The notes: generated by a model not told the origin, from the sequence alone. A DNA stretch of 28,173 nucleotides from Chara braunii (GCA_003427395.1 BFEA01000428.1:1180857-1209029); one strand, 5' to 3'. Counted from the stretch's first letter, positions 1-10,800 are shown. Numbers and translations: made by a program.

Positions 1-60
1 TTGGGGCCGGTCAGCTCAATGATAATATCTCAAGGTTGTCGCCCTTTTTATTAAAAAAAA
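1..60 (+). repeat. SINE 3' end (copy A), cut by window edge
   Basis: The first 60 bases match the 3' half of the SINE at 75-243 almost base for base (GGGGCCGGTCAGCTCAATGA, then an ATATCTCAAGG and GTCGCCCTTTTT block), ending in TTATTAAAAAAAA. The tRNA-like 5' half lies outside the window. The next 14 bases are the left target duplication of the following SINE, so that copy landed directly behind the A-rich tail of this one. Confidence 0.85.
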
Positions 61-74
61 GAACTTCAGTCAGA

Positions 75-243
75 ACCCAAGAGCCTAGCTCAGTGGGTAC
101 ACCCATGAACTGTTGAAATACAGACCTGTGTTCGAATCCAGATGATGGAACTTGACGAGTAAAACCAACTACTAATGAATTGCTTGGGGCCGGTCAGCTC
201 AATGATAATATCTCAAGGCCGTCGCCCTTTTTATTAAAAAAAA
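75..243 (+). mobile_element. tRNA-derived SINE (copy B), full length with target duplication
   Basis: A 169-bp element with a tRNA-like head. A box A match (TAGCTCAGTGGG) lies at 86-97 and a box B match (TGTTCGAATCC) at 129-139, the internal RNA polymerase III promoter elements of tRNA-derived SINEs. The tRNA-unrelated body carries GGGGCCGGTCAGCTCAATGA and ends in TTATTAAAAAAAA. It is bounded by a perfect 14-bp direct repeat, GAACTTCAGTCAGA, at 61-74 and 244-257, the mark of LINE-driven target-primed insertion. The perfect repeat suggests a fairly young insertion. The anticodon region is not recognisable, so the parent tRNA is not assigned. Confidence 0.9.
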
Positions 244-257
244 GAACTTCAGTCAGA

Positions 258-664
258 GTTAACTAGGATAATAAGGAAGTGGGTTCCTTGGACGAGAGCT
301 GGACTGGATTCGAAGAGGGTTTCTTAGATTGATTGAGGGATATGTGGCATGCAGTTAGGGGTCTGTGGATACCCACTACAGAACTGAGATACGGGGGAAA
401 GCAGAATGCGAAGGGGTACAGAGGAGGCCCCACCGGCTGCCGCTGCGCTCGCGATTTAGCGCTCGGGAGTACCCGGGACCCTACCCTGCAACGTGCCCGC
501 GTCGTTTGGGCGGATGTTACCTATACCTATCACTATTTTCACCTTGCGTTTTCACTGCGGTAACGTGAGATTTTCATGGTATGCAGCGATTAGGGTAGCC
601 ATAGCCATGGGCTCAGGATCAGGATTGAGGAAGATGAAGACAGTCAATACCTGGAGGACGAAGA
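258..664. other. Non-coding stretch, no gene seen
   Basis: This stretch lies between SINE copy B and a small tandem repeat. It has a short GC-rich patch around 420-510, but neither strand has a frame with recognisable protein motifs. The two overlapping short frames near 333-568 have no coding character. Confidence 0.5.
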
Positions 665-760
665 CGCACTAGCGGTCGCACTCACAGGTGGTACTAGTTA
701 CCGTCCTCCAGGCGCACTAGCAGTCACACTCACAGGGCGTTAACTAATTACCGTACGACA
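650..760. repeat. 48-bp tandem duplication with short inverted repeat
   Basis: CGCACTAG begins at 665 and again at 713, giving two diverged 48-bp units that share CGCACTAGC, GTC, CACTCACAGG and TTACCGT blocks. In addition CCTGGAGGACG at 650-660 is the exact reverse complement of CGTCCTCCAGG at 702-712, so the first unit could form a stem. No function is evident. Confidence 0.6.
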
Positions 761-877
761 AAACTTTTCCTACGTCAAGAGTGTTCAAGCACCCAGCTTC
801 TAGGCTTTCCTTCCAGTCTACGTAGTTTTCTGTAATCGAATTTTCGTGGCTTGTTAATCAGTGGGAAGGGCTTGTTT

Positions 878-1054
878 TTTTTTGTTTTTAAAAAAAAAAA
901 AAGGGCGACGGCCTTGAGATATCACCATTGAACTGATCGGCCCCCGGCAATTCAGAATGATTTTATTCTCCACATCTGAGGGCATCTGGATTCAAACTTG
1001 AGTCTGTATTTTAGCAGTTCAGGGGTGTACCAATTGAGACAGGCCCCTTGGTGC
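878..1054 (-). mobile_element. tRNA-derived SINE (copy C), minus strand, with target duplication
   Basis: This is the same family as copy B, read on the minus strand. The tRNA-like head (box B form AGTTTGAATCC, CCCTGAACTG spacer) is at the right end. The body with GATATCTCAAGGCCGTCGCC follows, and an A/T-rich tail lies at 878-903. A perfect 14-bp direct repeat, GGAAGGGCTTGTTT, flanks it at 864-877 and 1055-1068. The body differs from copies A and B at many sites, so it is an older or different subfamily copy, although its target duplication has survived intact. Confidence 0.88.
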
Positions 1055-1290
1055 GGAAGGGCTTGTTTGTACTGCGAGTTGTTTAAACGTTTTGTTAAAC
1101 TTTTACCGCGTGGTAAGTGTTCTCCACGCTTCCTTTATATACCAGGTAGTCGAACTTTACTTTTCAGCTTTATCTTGATCTGGCGTCCCTATTCTCACCA
1201 CTTATCGACCATGAAGGTACAACTCACCAGTCAAATAGCAGTGTTTTATTGAGTAATTTTGTTCCCAGCGTCAAGTATCGGAGGGAAAGG

Positions 1291-1390
1291 TCGCATTGTA
1301 ATCACTGCAATCCAACTGCTCTCACGGTTGGGACAAAAACTCGCATTGTAATCACTGCAAGTTCGAGTGTTTTCGCGGTTGGGACAAATC
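1291..1390. repeat. Two 50-bp tandem units
   Basis: TCGCATTGTAATCACTGCAA is found at 1291-1310 and identically at 1341-1360, and each unit continues to CGGTTGGGACAAA. The 3' halves of the units are diverged. The repeat lies just upstream of the LINE ORF1-like remnant and could belong to that element's 5' region, but this is only positional inference. Confidence 0.6.
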
Positions 1391-1923
1391 TTATACGGTC
1401 GATGGCACAGCTGCAATCAGAAGTGGTAATGGAGGAGCCAGTCCAAACTGGTGCTTGATCACCGCCACCAGCTCGTGATGCAATCGAGCTTAAAAGAAGG
1501 AAGAGTAAGAGAGTTCATAACCCATTGCTATAAGGAGGTCATATACCTGATGAAGTCCCCTACAAAGTGTGTTGGTTTAGGGCCAAGAGGCGATTTTTAA
1601 AATCAGGTTAAAGTCTTATTAGATAAAGGTCCCTTGGGGCTACAAGAAAGGACGGTTATGGTAGTATTTAGGAATGTTGCCAAGGACCTACCAAGAAAGG
1701 TAAAGGCCGATGTGATTAGAGCCTACTGAAATGGATGGGCAAGAGATGGGATATTTTATCCTCCCATCCAGCGAGGCACTATTAGATCCAAGAGGGCCAA
1801 CGTTAAGACAACGAGGAATACAACAACAACTACTTGGCTGATTGAGCCGCGAGATGATGAAGTACAACTCTTTGGCATCACATATGCAATGATTTTGAAA
1901 GCTTGGATGACTAGTTTAGAAGA

Positions 1924-2264
1924 GTGGAGTTGCAGAATATATTATGGGTAATGGCACTGAAAGTTCCTCTGGATGCAATAGTGTACACAAAGTCTGCGAT
2001 CAGAAGAGTGGTGGGAACAATCACCGTCCATAAGGAATCGATCCATGACAAATTAATGAACTTGAAATATGATGTAGATCTGCGGTTTAGAGAAAGAAAG
2101 GTCGACAAAACCTGGGTGGGAATAGATAATGGGGATATATGTGAGCTCCAACTTGTTTGCTTCTCAACCCCATGGTATAAAAACTGCAAAATATTTTACC
2201 ATGAGGAGGAGTGCACCTTAAACAGAGTTGAGAACTGTGACAACCACAAGAAGGGGCCTTAACC
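1924..2264 (+). pseudogene. Probable LINE ORF1 (gag-like, zinc-knuckle) remnant
   Basis: A 112-codon open stretch without recognisable ends. Its first part has the spacing seen in plant LINE ORF1 proteins of the DUF4283/zinc-knuckle type (VPLDAIVYTKS resembling the common 'GKPL..D..T.S' stretch). It ends in a degenerate CCHC-like knuckle at 2185-2214: C-K-I-F-Y-H-E-E-E-C, where one spacer residue and the first cysteine of the usual C-x2-C-x4-H-x4-C are missing. Upstream sequence from about 1500 reads in several frames with stops. It lies on the same strand and ahead of the reverse-transcriptase remnant at 5641-6460, as expected for an L1-type plant LINE. The similarity is judged by eye and is weak, so an unrelated repeat remains possible. 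Confidence 0.35.
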
Positions 2265-2270
2265 AATAGG

Positions 2271-4769
2271 TAGAATGTGGTGACAATGAGGGGAATAAAC
2301 TTTTATGAGAACAACAATCAAATGCAATGGTCAGAAGGCCACCTACAACGCTTTTTTGACCAAAGGAGCAAAATCGGGCCTCAATGTAAGATGAACTAGC
2401 TGCAAGCAGTCAAGCTCAATCACGGCGGTCAACACACAACATCAAGAAATCTGAAGAGGAAATAAATCAGTTCCAAGATCTTGTACTACAACAGAATATC
2501 AGTTCGAGAGTTAACCCACTTTCAGAGGTTGACATTGGGTGGCCATGACCAGACTCGACTGTACCTAGCCGTACCAGACAGTTTTGGACGGTTGTGGGTA
2601 TGGCAAGATTAGTATGCACATGTGAGGCTGGGTGTAGAAATCTGAGGGGGTGATATGGTCAGGGTAGGAAATTGTAGGTTGGGTGCGGCTGGGTGTTGAA
2701 ACAGTGTCTGGGCGGTTATGGTCGGGTTAAGGTTAACCCCAGGTCTGGTTACAGTTGGGTAGAGGGAACGAATGAAAAATTGTCTTTGAGATCAAGAGAA
2801 AACAAACTTATCATTTAAGAGAGTGATTTGAACGCTCCAGCAAACTTGCAAGCATGCCCTGCAACTGAATCTCAGCGCGATGCTAGAGACCGATCCCCTT
2901 CCTGATGAATCAATTCAACCAGGTGAAGGTTCAAGTGGTGCAATCGAGGATGACCAATGGATGGTAGTAGGGGCGTCTCATAACTCACTTGTCGGCTCAA
3001 AACGCTCTCAAGGCATTGACAGACATGCAGTCTCTTCCCCAAGATTGCAAATTGGGGGGGGGGAAGTACAGGGACTATAGGACGCTCACAGTTGGAAAAC
3101 AAGTGTTCCAAACTTTGAAAAAGTGGTTGCTTCCTTTACTTTTAATCCTGTTAAATGGTTTTGTTTAAGTTTTGTTGTGGTTGTTTCTTCATAACGTTAT
3201 TTAATTTTATTCTTCGAGCATTAAAAAAACGATATTGCTAAATATCATCTTAATCTTGGCCAAGCAGAGTTGGAGATTTGATCTCCCTTTATTTGGTACC
3301 AGAGATCTCAACGCAAATGTTCTATGTTGATTTTTAATTATCAAAATATTAAATATTTGGTCTCTCTGTTAAATATTTTTCTGCAAGTAGATGACATGTA
3401 AGGACTGATGGAGAATGGTTGCAGGCCCCTCCCAATGCTCGTATTCCTTCATAACATGGGAGAAAGACTCAATGATGTATCAGTAGAGCAATTGATTTCA
3501 AAAACATATGGTGGACCTCAACGACAAGTTGCCCTCAAACAATAACTGAAAGCAACCTATATAAGGAGTATGTCCATGCTAAAATGGCCTCAGTCCATAT
3601 TTTTTAACATGGACGCAATGAATAGGAACCAGAACAGACGTGGAGTACCTATCGGGATTGCAATTGCCTGAGTAGTGCAAATGGTGTCGGGCGGCTCGAG
3701 TCTATCGCCCCCCTTTACTTACTTGAAAAAGACAAGCGTCGAAGGTGGGATTTCATAGTGTGAGTAATTCTGAGCTTGTCAATCCTGGGATCTGAGCCGA
3801 CGAGAGGAAGTTGATTAATATTGGAAGAAAAATGCAAGGTAATCACCCGATCGACAACAATATCCAGCAGAATCCGATGACGAGCGCGTCTCATGGACAT
3901 CTTATGATTATCACGTGAAATATGTATGGTTTTGATAACACAAGGAGGAGATCCAAATGCTCGTGAGGATGACTCTTAACTTTGCGCACAAGCAAGAGAA
4001 AATGAGATGTGAAGTCTACATTATGATACGCGGACTGCTATATGCAGAAATATTACCAATAATGAGGTGGACTTATTGGGTAATAGACGTGGGTTAAACT
4101 ACATAGGAATGGTTTGGACTAGGTAGTAATATCAGTATATGCTCCATCAAATAAAATTAACATAATCCGTAGGTACACAAGCACAAAGTTCAATTACTTT
4201 TTATACAAGAAACAAAATGAGACGAGGAAAAAATATCAGGACTATTTTTCTTAATTAATGTCATACATTCCGAATGTTGAGACCTACTAGTAATAGGGGA
4301 TTGAAAGTGCTCGCTAAACAACATTAATGTCACCACTCTCAGGGCACTTGATACCATGGTGCTACTGTAATATATGATCGAGATCGAGCTCACAAATTCG
4401 TACAGATTCATGTACCCAATAAATAGTGGTGATATATGATTTTGATCGGTATCATACGGTGGGAGTGCATGTTGCCACCGTAGAGTTCAGTTTTTTCTCT
4501 TCAATCCCAAGTAGAGTGAAACCCTGTTGAGTATCAAAATTGTTAGAGAATCATTGTCTGGTTAGAGTTCAACCTCTAAGTTAACCCTTTTTAAAACTAA
4601 CAAACGTCTTAGAAAGAGCCAAAGAGTTACTTAAGGTTTAACACCCAAATCCTGACGGACCTTGGATCCATCCGTGTAATACGTTTATAGCATAAATGGA
4701 GCGATACTAAACAACAATTTTATGGCACAGGGAAGTGATTAGACACAAAAATTTTGATCAACTTCAATG
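2271..4769. other. Decayed sequence, no gene recognised
   Basis: About 2.5 kb without a convincing coding region. By position it could contain a decayed LINE endonuclease region, but no apurinic-endonuclease motif could be read. A G/T-rich section at 2626-2750 has two loose 61-bp units beginning GGCTGGGTGT. A run of 10 G is at 3053-3062. No RNA gene or promoter signal could be supported. Confidence 0.45.
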
Positions 4770-6480
4770 TTATCGATATATTTTTTCAGATCTTGATAGC
4801 AAAAAGGAATCAAGATGAACAAAATATTAGGGAGAGGTTGGTAAAAATTGAGGAGAGAATGCAGTTACACTTCTCAACATCGGTTTGGGCTGAAGAAAGA
4901 GCTACAGTCATAGCGGAATGATATGAAATTCAAATAAAAAAATCAGAAGTATGGGTGGAAATACTTCGCATCAAAGGGATGCTGGTGTATGACAAGTAGT
5001 TTTCCCAACCAGAAATCAACGGAACCAAAACACTGATGAGTCGGTATACAGCGGAACCTTTGTGAGATTGTAATACAAAATGAGTTTGCGAAAGAAGTGT
5101 TTCATGTGATTTATTGGACGCAGCAACTCTGCTTACGAACCCGTGGGATTCAGATGCGAAGCGTCTGCTCTCGAACCTTTGCCAAGGTGGAGAATGTCAT
5201 GTGCTAAGAAATGGAATCCTTCTCCTGTAGTGACTATGCGAGTTTGATCAGGCACAAAGTGCAGGCCCATGGGTTGGCGCCATTGTGATAGGAACCCTTA
5301 AGCGCCCTGAACAACTCTTTGAGCCTTGTAAAAAACAACGAAATCATCGACGTTTAGGCGACACGCCCGTCAGTCAGGTAGAGTATAGCCTTGCCAAGGC
5401 TAAGGTTGAGGGTTCAATTTTTTTTTTTCGCTCGTCAGCTTCCTTCGCGGCCTGGCCAAGAAAAGAATGGAGCCGACACCACCGTGACCCCACCTTGGTG
5501 GTTGGGAAAGATGAGCAGGGAATCCTTATAAAAGTTAACTCCCAAGTCATAAGCACAGGCTAATAACGCTTCAATACTCGTTTATTGCATCGACTATACC
5601 TACAAACGAAAGAGAGCGGATGTGTGAGCATATGGTAGCTTATTTTAAAAATATTTTGACAACCAGATGTTTGTAAGAGCCTCTGAATCATCAGTCCATC
5701 GATGCATACTATTGGTTAAATCTTACAATAAAGATTAACCCAATAAACAAACAGTTGCTGGAGTTATCGATATTGAAGTGGAAGCGAAAGAAGCAACAAA
5801 CGCTATGGTTAGAAGGAATACCCTATTGGAGGGATACGTTACTAGTATAGTTTTACATGCAACATTGATAAATTTTATTCACCTATATAGTTGAAATGTA
5901 GAATTTAGTTTTGATGAGAGGACATATTTCTCTTTTGATGTCATAGTCATCATATTGGTCAACTTGACTCAACTATAAAAATGAGAATAATGTAAACATT
6001 AGGAATTAAAGATCGATTTCCTCCTTAATGTGTCTTATGAAATCCTCGCCAAAAACACTAGCTAGAATGTTTGTTAGATGTCTTCTTTATTTAGTGGGTA
6101 GAGACTAAGATGATGTCTTTGTTCAATGAAGTATATATTTGATAATACGGTACCAGAACCAGAGTCTCAATAAACCATTCATTAACAATATGGATCTAGC
6201 AGTGTTATAATTAGATATTAAAAAAGCATACGATCATGTGAACTGAGCGTACGTAGTCACCGCACTAAGGCTTGGGCCTCGACCCTAAGTTCTATAAAGG
6301 AGTAGTTGGATTATACGATACATCAAAATCATTGATGATAATGAGCAGGTAGGTGTCAAAGTCGTTTTTATTATCGAAATCATTGAGGCAGGGTTGCCCC
6401 CTCACCCTATTGATTTTTGATCTGCAACTTGAAGTCTCACTTTTCAATGTTATACTAATCTTAACATTGTAGGTCTGCAA
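4770..6480 (+). pseudogene. LINE ORF2 remnant (linker and reverse transcriptase)
   Basis: This is a non-LTR (L1-type) reverse transcriptase broken by many stops and frameshifts. Readable plus-strand pieces in family order are: YFKNILTT at 5641-5664, like the 'YF.NLFTT' segment before the RT; a stretch from 6027 reading NVSYEILAK and then, after a one-base shift, TLAR, like 'CNVIYKILAK.LA.R'; FVQ then R-Y-I-F-D-N after a frame change near 6119-6142, like 'FV.GR.I.DN'; LDIKKAYDHVN at 6211-6243, the RT motif A with the catalytic aspartate; and LRQGCPL at 6383-6403, the conserved motif B. The YADD motif that should follow is not found, so the element seems truncated or diverged beyond 6480. A poorer match to the region ahead of the RT begins near 4790. 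The enzyme would copy LINE RNA at nicked chromosomal DNA. This copy cannot. Confidence 0.8.
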
Positions 6481-8299
6481 GTACGTAACATAATGTATAA
6501 GGTGAAAGCCTCATACGACAATCTATTTGCAATCACAACAATACACAGTCTCCATTTTCGATGCTAAAATGGTGACTAATATAGTACTTACATCTATTGG
6601 AGACAACCATCAACTCGAACAACCCGGTTTATTTCCTTCTTATACATGGCAGAGGAATTGAGTGAAGAACGTCACACAAGGTTCTTCCTAACAATATTTG
6701 GGGATACAAGTGACACTTGTGAATTACGGTGATTATCAAAAACACACACTTCAACAGAAGGTAATTCTTAAAATTTTCAGGTGGGGCCCAACCCCCAATC
6801 CATCCCTCTTTGGCAGGGCGATAGTACTTAATGTGGAACTGTTTTCTGTGCTAGGTACTAAACAATGTATAACTAGTCGAAGTGCGAGCATAGCGAAGAT
6901 GACGAAGTGCTGCGAAGAGGATGTAATGACGTTATGAGACCATATTGTTGCCGCCATGGACCGTAGATCACCTAGTCAAGGCTCCGAGTTGATAATGACT
7001 CAAAACAAGTATTTGTCTCTTCCATAAGCTTCATGGAAGTCACAAGTATCGACATCTCATGCTCCGTAGTTATCACTATTCCCATCTACGAAATATGACC
7101 GTCAGGTTCAGTGACCTGCTTGACAAAGAAGATGGGATAATCTCCGCCACTAGTGATTTGATGTGAGTTGTTGCCAAACAGTGCCTGCCATTTCGCAGAC
7201 CCCCCCCCCCCCCAACGCAGACCATCAGTCTGGTGAAATCCCAATTGACTGAATATGTAGCTTACCAAGATCGGGAGTCATAAATGAGAAATTAAATAAA
7301 GAGGTGCATGACTCAGTCAGAGATGGGGGGGCACCAGACACCGGGCCTTGGTCTTCTACACACGATATGCAGAAATAACATTCCTATGTGTGTGTAAAAC
7401 TTCCCATCATCTAGGGTTTTTTTTTTTTTTAAATCTTTTCAAGTAAGCTTTATTTTTCTCTCAATTTCACCTTACACTACCTACCTATGATTCATTATTT
7501 CGTGACAAGTTTGAAGGTAAATTGTATTTCCTAACTCACCAACCAGTTTTTCGTTCCTCCTGACACACACCATCAAAGCGCTGACAGAGGCAGTCCGCAC
7601 GTTAGGAATTTCGTTTTTCTTTTGTGTTTCGTTACCTTCTAATATTTCATGGGGTGTAACCGATCCCACAATTTCCAGGGGATTGACCATGTTCTCAATG
7701 TAGATCGAGTAATTCACAAAGACGACACAACTTCATCCAATGACAAGAACTATATGACTTCATCCAATGATGTTCATTAAATATGACTTTTACATTATTA
7801 ATGAAACGAAAAAAATGTTTTTAAGAAATGTGATACTTTTTGCGGCTCACAATCAAACAATACATATGACATCCAATCCGTCGCCCAACAACCCTTCCGC
7901 TTCAATCCATTAGCTAGTGGGACCTCTGTCATGTGGATATATTTCATGACTACCACATTTTTTAATTATTTTTTTAAAGGTTTTGAGATCTGCTTGTGGT
8001 AGCCTTTCTTACCTTTTTTTTCCTGCTTGCAGCGTGCACCTAAGGACCCATATGATACTCCCATTGGAAGCCCTGATACTCCCTCTACGAACCTATATAT
8101 GTATCTGGTGGTCAGAGCAACTAAATAACAAAATATTACTAAATTTTGGGCTCTCAATCTATACAACTAGAGTGCAGCTGTGCACTTGTGTGGACCAGTT
8201 ACCCATCATGTTGACTAATGAATTACAAATAGTTGAACTTATAGAATCCATAAAGGAATGATAAATGACGGTACTGATCGACATAGAAAGGATTTATAA
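6481..8299. other. Repeat-poor, gene-free stretch
   Basis: No protein motif, tRNA or rRNA is visible. Simple sequence includes a C run near 7200-7213 and a T run near 7419-7430. The frames of 60-90 codons here lack any family resemblance and overlap on both strands, as expected of chance frames in A/T-rich DNA. Confidence 0.5.
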
Positions 8300-8421
8300 G
8301 AGTCTTGCTTCACTACTCTCGACATGCATGAAAGACAAAAATCATGGCGGTGTATCATTTCATGCTCTAGCGGGAGATTCAATCACGTTTTGCATATTTT
8401 GAGAGTAGTGGAGCGAAACCC
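8300..8421. mobile_element. MITE-like inverted-repeat element
   Basis: The left arm, around 8303-8321, reads CTTGCTTCACTACTCTCGA. The right arm, around 8399-8417, reads on the opposite strand as TTCGCTCCACTACTCTCAA, matching at 15 of 19 positions. The arms enclose about 77 bp and no coding sequence. A reliable target duplication was not found, so the superfamily is not assigned and the exact ends are uncertain. Confidence 0.45.
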
Positions 8422-8553
8422 TAAATCTTCCCAAAGAGTGACATAGGACAAATCGACAATGAACCTTTGTTTTTTTTCTTTTTAACACCCGCAATAATAG
8501 ATAGGAGAGATGATCAGAGCATGCTCTCCCACCTGTCACGCAAAGGGCTCTGG

Positions 8554-8683
8554 TCTATTGGTGGGAAGCTACACCTTCTGCTAAGTGACTCTAGCGTTCG
8601 CTGAGACATAATGATAAGTCTATTGGTGGGCAGCTACACATGTTGATAACTGGGCTCAGCGTCCCGCTTGTTGATAAAATGAT
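8554..8683. repeat. Diverged 65-bp tandem duplication
   Basis: TCTATTGGTGGG occurs at 8554 and 8619. Both units then carry AGCTACAC, a CTCAGCG/CTAGCG block and ATAATGATA or AAATGATA near the end. The units differ at many positions, so the duplication is old. Confidence 0.6.
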
Positions 8684-9022
8684 ACTGATGATATGAGTCG
8701 TAAAATGATGGAACTCATACCAAAGAACATTCCTTAGTAAGATGCAAATACCATAAAAAATTGCTTTGAGCTAAAACCAACACCTCTTCACCTTTTTAAG
8801 GGGCGTCGGATCTACCATTTTTCTTAGTGTTGATTTTAATTATGCCCAATCATATCAATAATTGATCACGATTACTCATACCCAAACAATGACATAGGAA
8901 CCAAACTCAATGAGGATGAGGAAAATAGATCAAGGAAATCTGTAAGGGATCGCATCATGACTCGCATGTGATAGAAGGATCCAATGTTGTCAATTTTTTT
9001 AAAACCAGGCGGTAGTTTTTGC
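8684..9022. other. Non-coding spacer
   Basis: A/T-rich sequence with no open frame, repeat or RNA signal that could be supported. Confidence 0.5.
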
Positions 9023-9344
9023 ATAAACAATAATTTCGTCAAAACGGACGTATTTTATGTTTTGAAATAAATTGAAACCTCATAAACTGACCCGATTTCG
9101 GTGGAAAATTTCAGGCTCTTGAGGGTCCGGCGTCCTTAAAATGCCGGACCCCTTGGATGCATTTAGACTTAGCTGGAGTCCATGGGGTACGACGTTCAGA
9201 AAACATCATACCCCCTGGATGTATCTGAACTTAACTTGCATCCAGGCGGCAGGGTGTTTGCATAACGCCGTACCCTTAGGAGCTGAAAATATCAATTTCG
9301 TTCAAAAAATAACATACGCCCGTTTTGACAAAATTTTTGTTCAT
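9023..9344. mobile_element. Foldback or MITE-like element with about 53-bp arms
   Basis: 9023-9075 and 9292-9344 are imperfect inverted repeats of about 53 bp. The core GTCAAAACGGACGTA on the left pairs with TACGCCCGTTTTGAC on the right, and the outer part ATAAACAATAATTT pairs with AAATTTTTGTTCAT. The 216-bp centre holds a second, nested stem: TCCATGGGGTACGACG near 9178 pairs with CATCATACCCCCTGGA near 9206. The motif GGCGGTAG..TTTGCATAA near 9009 recurs as GGCGGCAGGGTGTTTGCATAA near 9246. No coding capacity is seen. A target duplication was not recognised. Confidence 0.6.
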
Positions 9345-9531
9345 ATTTCCTCGTCTTCCTTTCCTTGAGCCCCATCCCATCTTACCTTTCCTGATTTCCC
9401 TCCTTTGTTTTCCTCCAACCACAAACAACTAAAGTCTTAGATTTGTTGAAGGATTTTAGGTTTTTAATATAAATGTTAATTTTTTTTTTTAGCCTTCTTC
9501 CATTTTATAGAGAGATTATTTTGATTTATTT

Positions 9532-9689
9532 TTAAACCACCAGTACTTCATAGAGTCATGCCTGTTAATGCGCCACGATTTTAGGAAACGTACGGGCTAC
9601 TACAAGAGCATCCAAATTCATCTGATTAGAAATATTTTTACTCTATTTTTTTTCGCGGCTGATAGTTGGGTCAAGTACTGGTGGTTTAA
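9532..9689. mobile_element. Short TIR element (family F), 158 bp
   Basis: Perfect 17-bp terminal inverted repeats: TTAAACCACCAGTACTT at 9532-9548 and AAGTACTGGTGGTTTAA at 9673-9689. The interior contains CGCCACGATTTTAGGAAACG (9571-9590), which is found again twice at 26029-26179, so this is a dispersed family. It is too short to encode a transposase. The target-site rule is unclear, because TTA/TAA at the ends could be part of the terminus or of a duplication. Confidence 0.65.
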
Positions 9690-10089
9690 TAGATTCAGTA
9701 AATTATGGGACATCCTGTCTTACTCCTTCCCATTCATGCTTACACCTTTGCAACCATATTGCCCAAAGGACGACTCTCCTCCCAATATTGAATAGATTTC
9801 CAGTAAAGTTTTTATATGGTTTCGATACCCATGATTCTAACAAAATTGTTTTTCAGTTCCATGACCATGAGAGACGTGGGTCTAGTTGGATCCAAATGCG
9901 ATCCCACCATCTCCACAACCAAATAGTTTTTGACCATTGTAGAAATATGTGCTCTATGATACATGAAATAATATAGTTGGAAAGTCTGTTTTGCAAAGTT
10001 TACAGTGGGCGAGGCGATGTCTTTTTGTTCCTGCGTGGTATGATCTATCAATCATTCATTACTAGGGAGAAAACAATGTTCAATTTACT
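9690..10089. other. Non-coding spacer
   Basis: About 400 bp between two small transposons. Opposed short frames at 9788-9976 and 9812-10051 overlap and have no recognised motif. No RNA gene is seen. Confidence 0.5.
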
Positions 10090-10097
10090 ATTGTAGG

Positions 10098-10800
10098 CAG
10101 GGTAACCGGCGTTCGGGACAGGCCGAATGCCCGACCCCGAACGCCCGAACGTATAGGACCCCTTGGGGATACGTTCGGCCGTTTGGGCCGAGCGCGGCAA
10201 AAAAAAATAATAAAAAAATAAAAAATAAAAAAAATAAACAAGATTTACCTGAGCTTTACATTCAAATTCCTTACCAAATTTTAAATAGAAATAAAATACG
10301 GAAAAAAAAAAAAAAAAAAAACCCAAAAAAAAACTAAAATTAAATTTAGTGAATGCACGACCACTTTTACGACATCGCCATCTTTGACGATTTTTCTTTT
10401 TGTTTTTGGCATAGCTAAATGCCCTAAAAATTTACAGATGTTCACTTCACATAATTCAAAACCCACTTAAAAAGTTAAAAAAATAATAAAATTGTTCAGA
10501 CCCCGAACTAAAGTGAAAACAAAAAGTAAAAAGTGAAAAAAAATGTGAGTGAGCACGTTTTGACACCGCCATCTTTGGCGATTTTTAATTCCTATTTGGC
10601 TGATCCAAATGACTTGAAAATGTATAGGCATGTACCTCACATTATAGAGAATTCACAATAAAAACTTCAGAAAAAGAACTTACTTTTTAACCCCGAAATA
10701 ATTTTTGGCGGGGGCCGAACGCCGCCGGGTTTGGACCCCGAACGCCCGTACGTACGGAGGTCGGTCTGGGGACCTCCGTACGTACGGGCTGGTGACCCTG
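10098..10800. mobile_element. Non-autonomous hAT-type DNA transposon, 703 bp
   Basis: The termini begin CAGGGTAACC (10098) and end GGTGACCCTG (10800), inverted repeats of the CAGGG type typical of hAT elements. They are flanked by a perfect 8-bp direct repeat ATTGTAGG (10090-10097 and 10801-10808), the hAT target-duplication length. Both subterminal regions are GC-rich and self-complementary. CGAACGTAT pairs with ATACGTTCG near 10147-10177 on the left. CGTACGTACGGAGGTC pairs exactly with GACCTCCGTACGTACG on the right, inside 10750-10788. The A/T-rich interior has two diverged direct copies starting at 10349 and 10545, period 196, sharing CGCCATCTTTG(A/G)CGATTTTT. No transposase is encoded, so mobility would depend on an enzyme supplied elsewhere. 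Confidence 0.88.

Noticed and set aside
86-139. Possible genuine tRNA gene (box A and box B present)
   Set aside because: The cloverleaf arms do not close, the head is followed by the SINE body and A-rich tail, and the copies have 14-bp target duplications. It is a SINE.
3294-3304. TGGTACCAGAG, resembling a methionine-tRNA primer site of an LTR element
   Set aside because: Only 11 bases with one mismatch to the standard site; no LTR end, gag or pol and no paired LTR nearby.
5285-5563. 92-codon plus-strand frame inside the LINE remnant
   Set aside because: It includes a T run coding for Phe and has no LINE or other motif. It lies in sequence that breaks the LINE order, perhaps a separate insertion, but nothing supports a gene.
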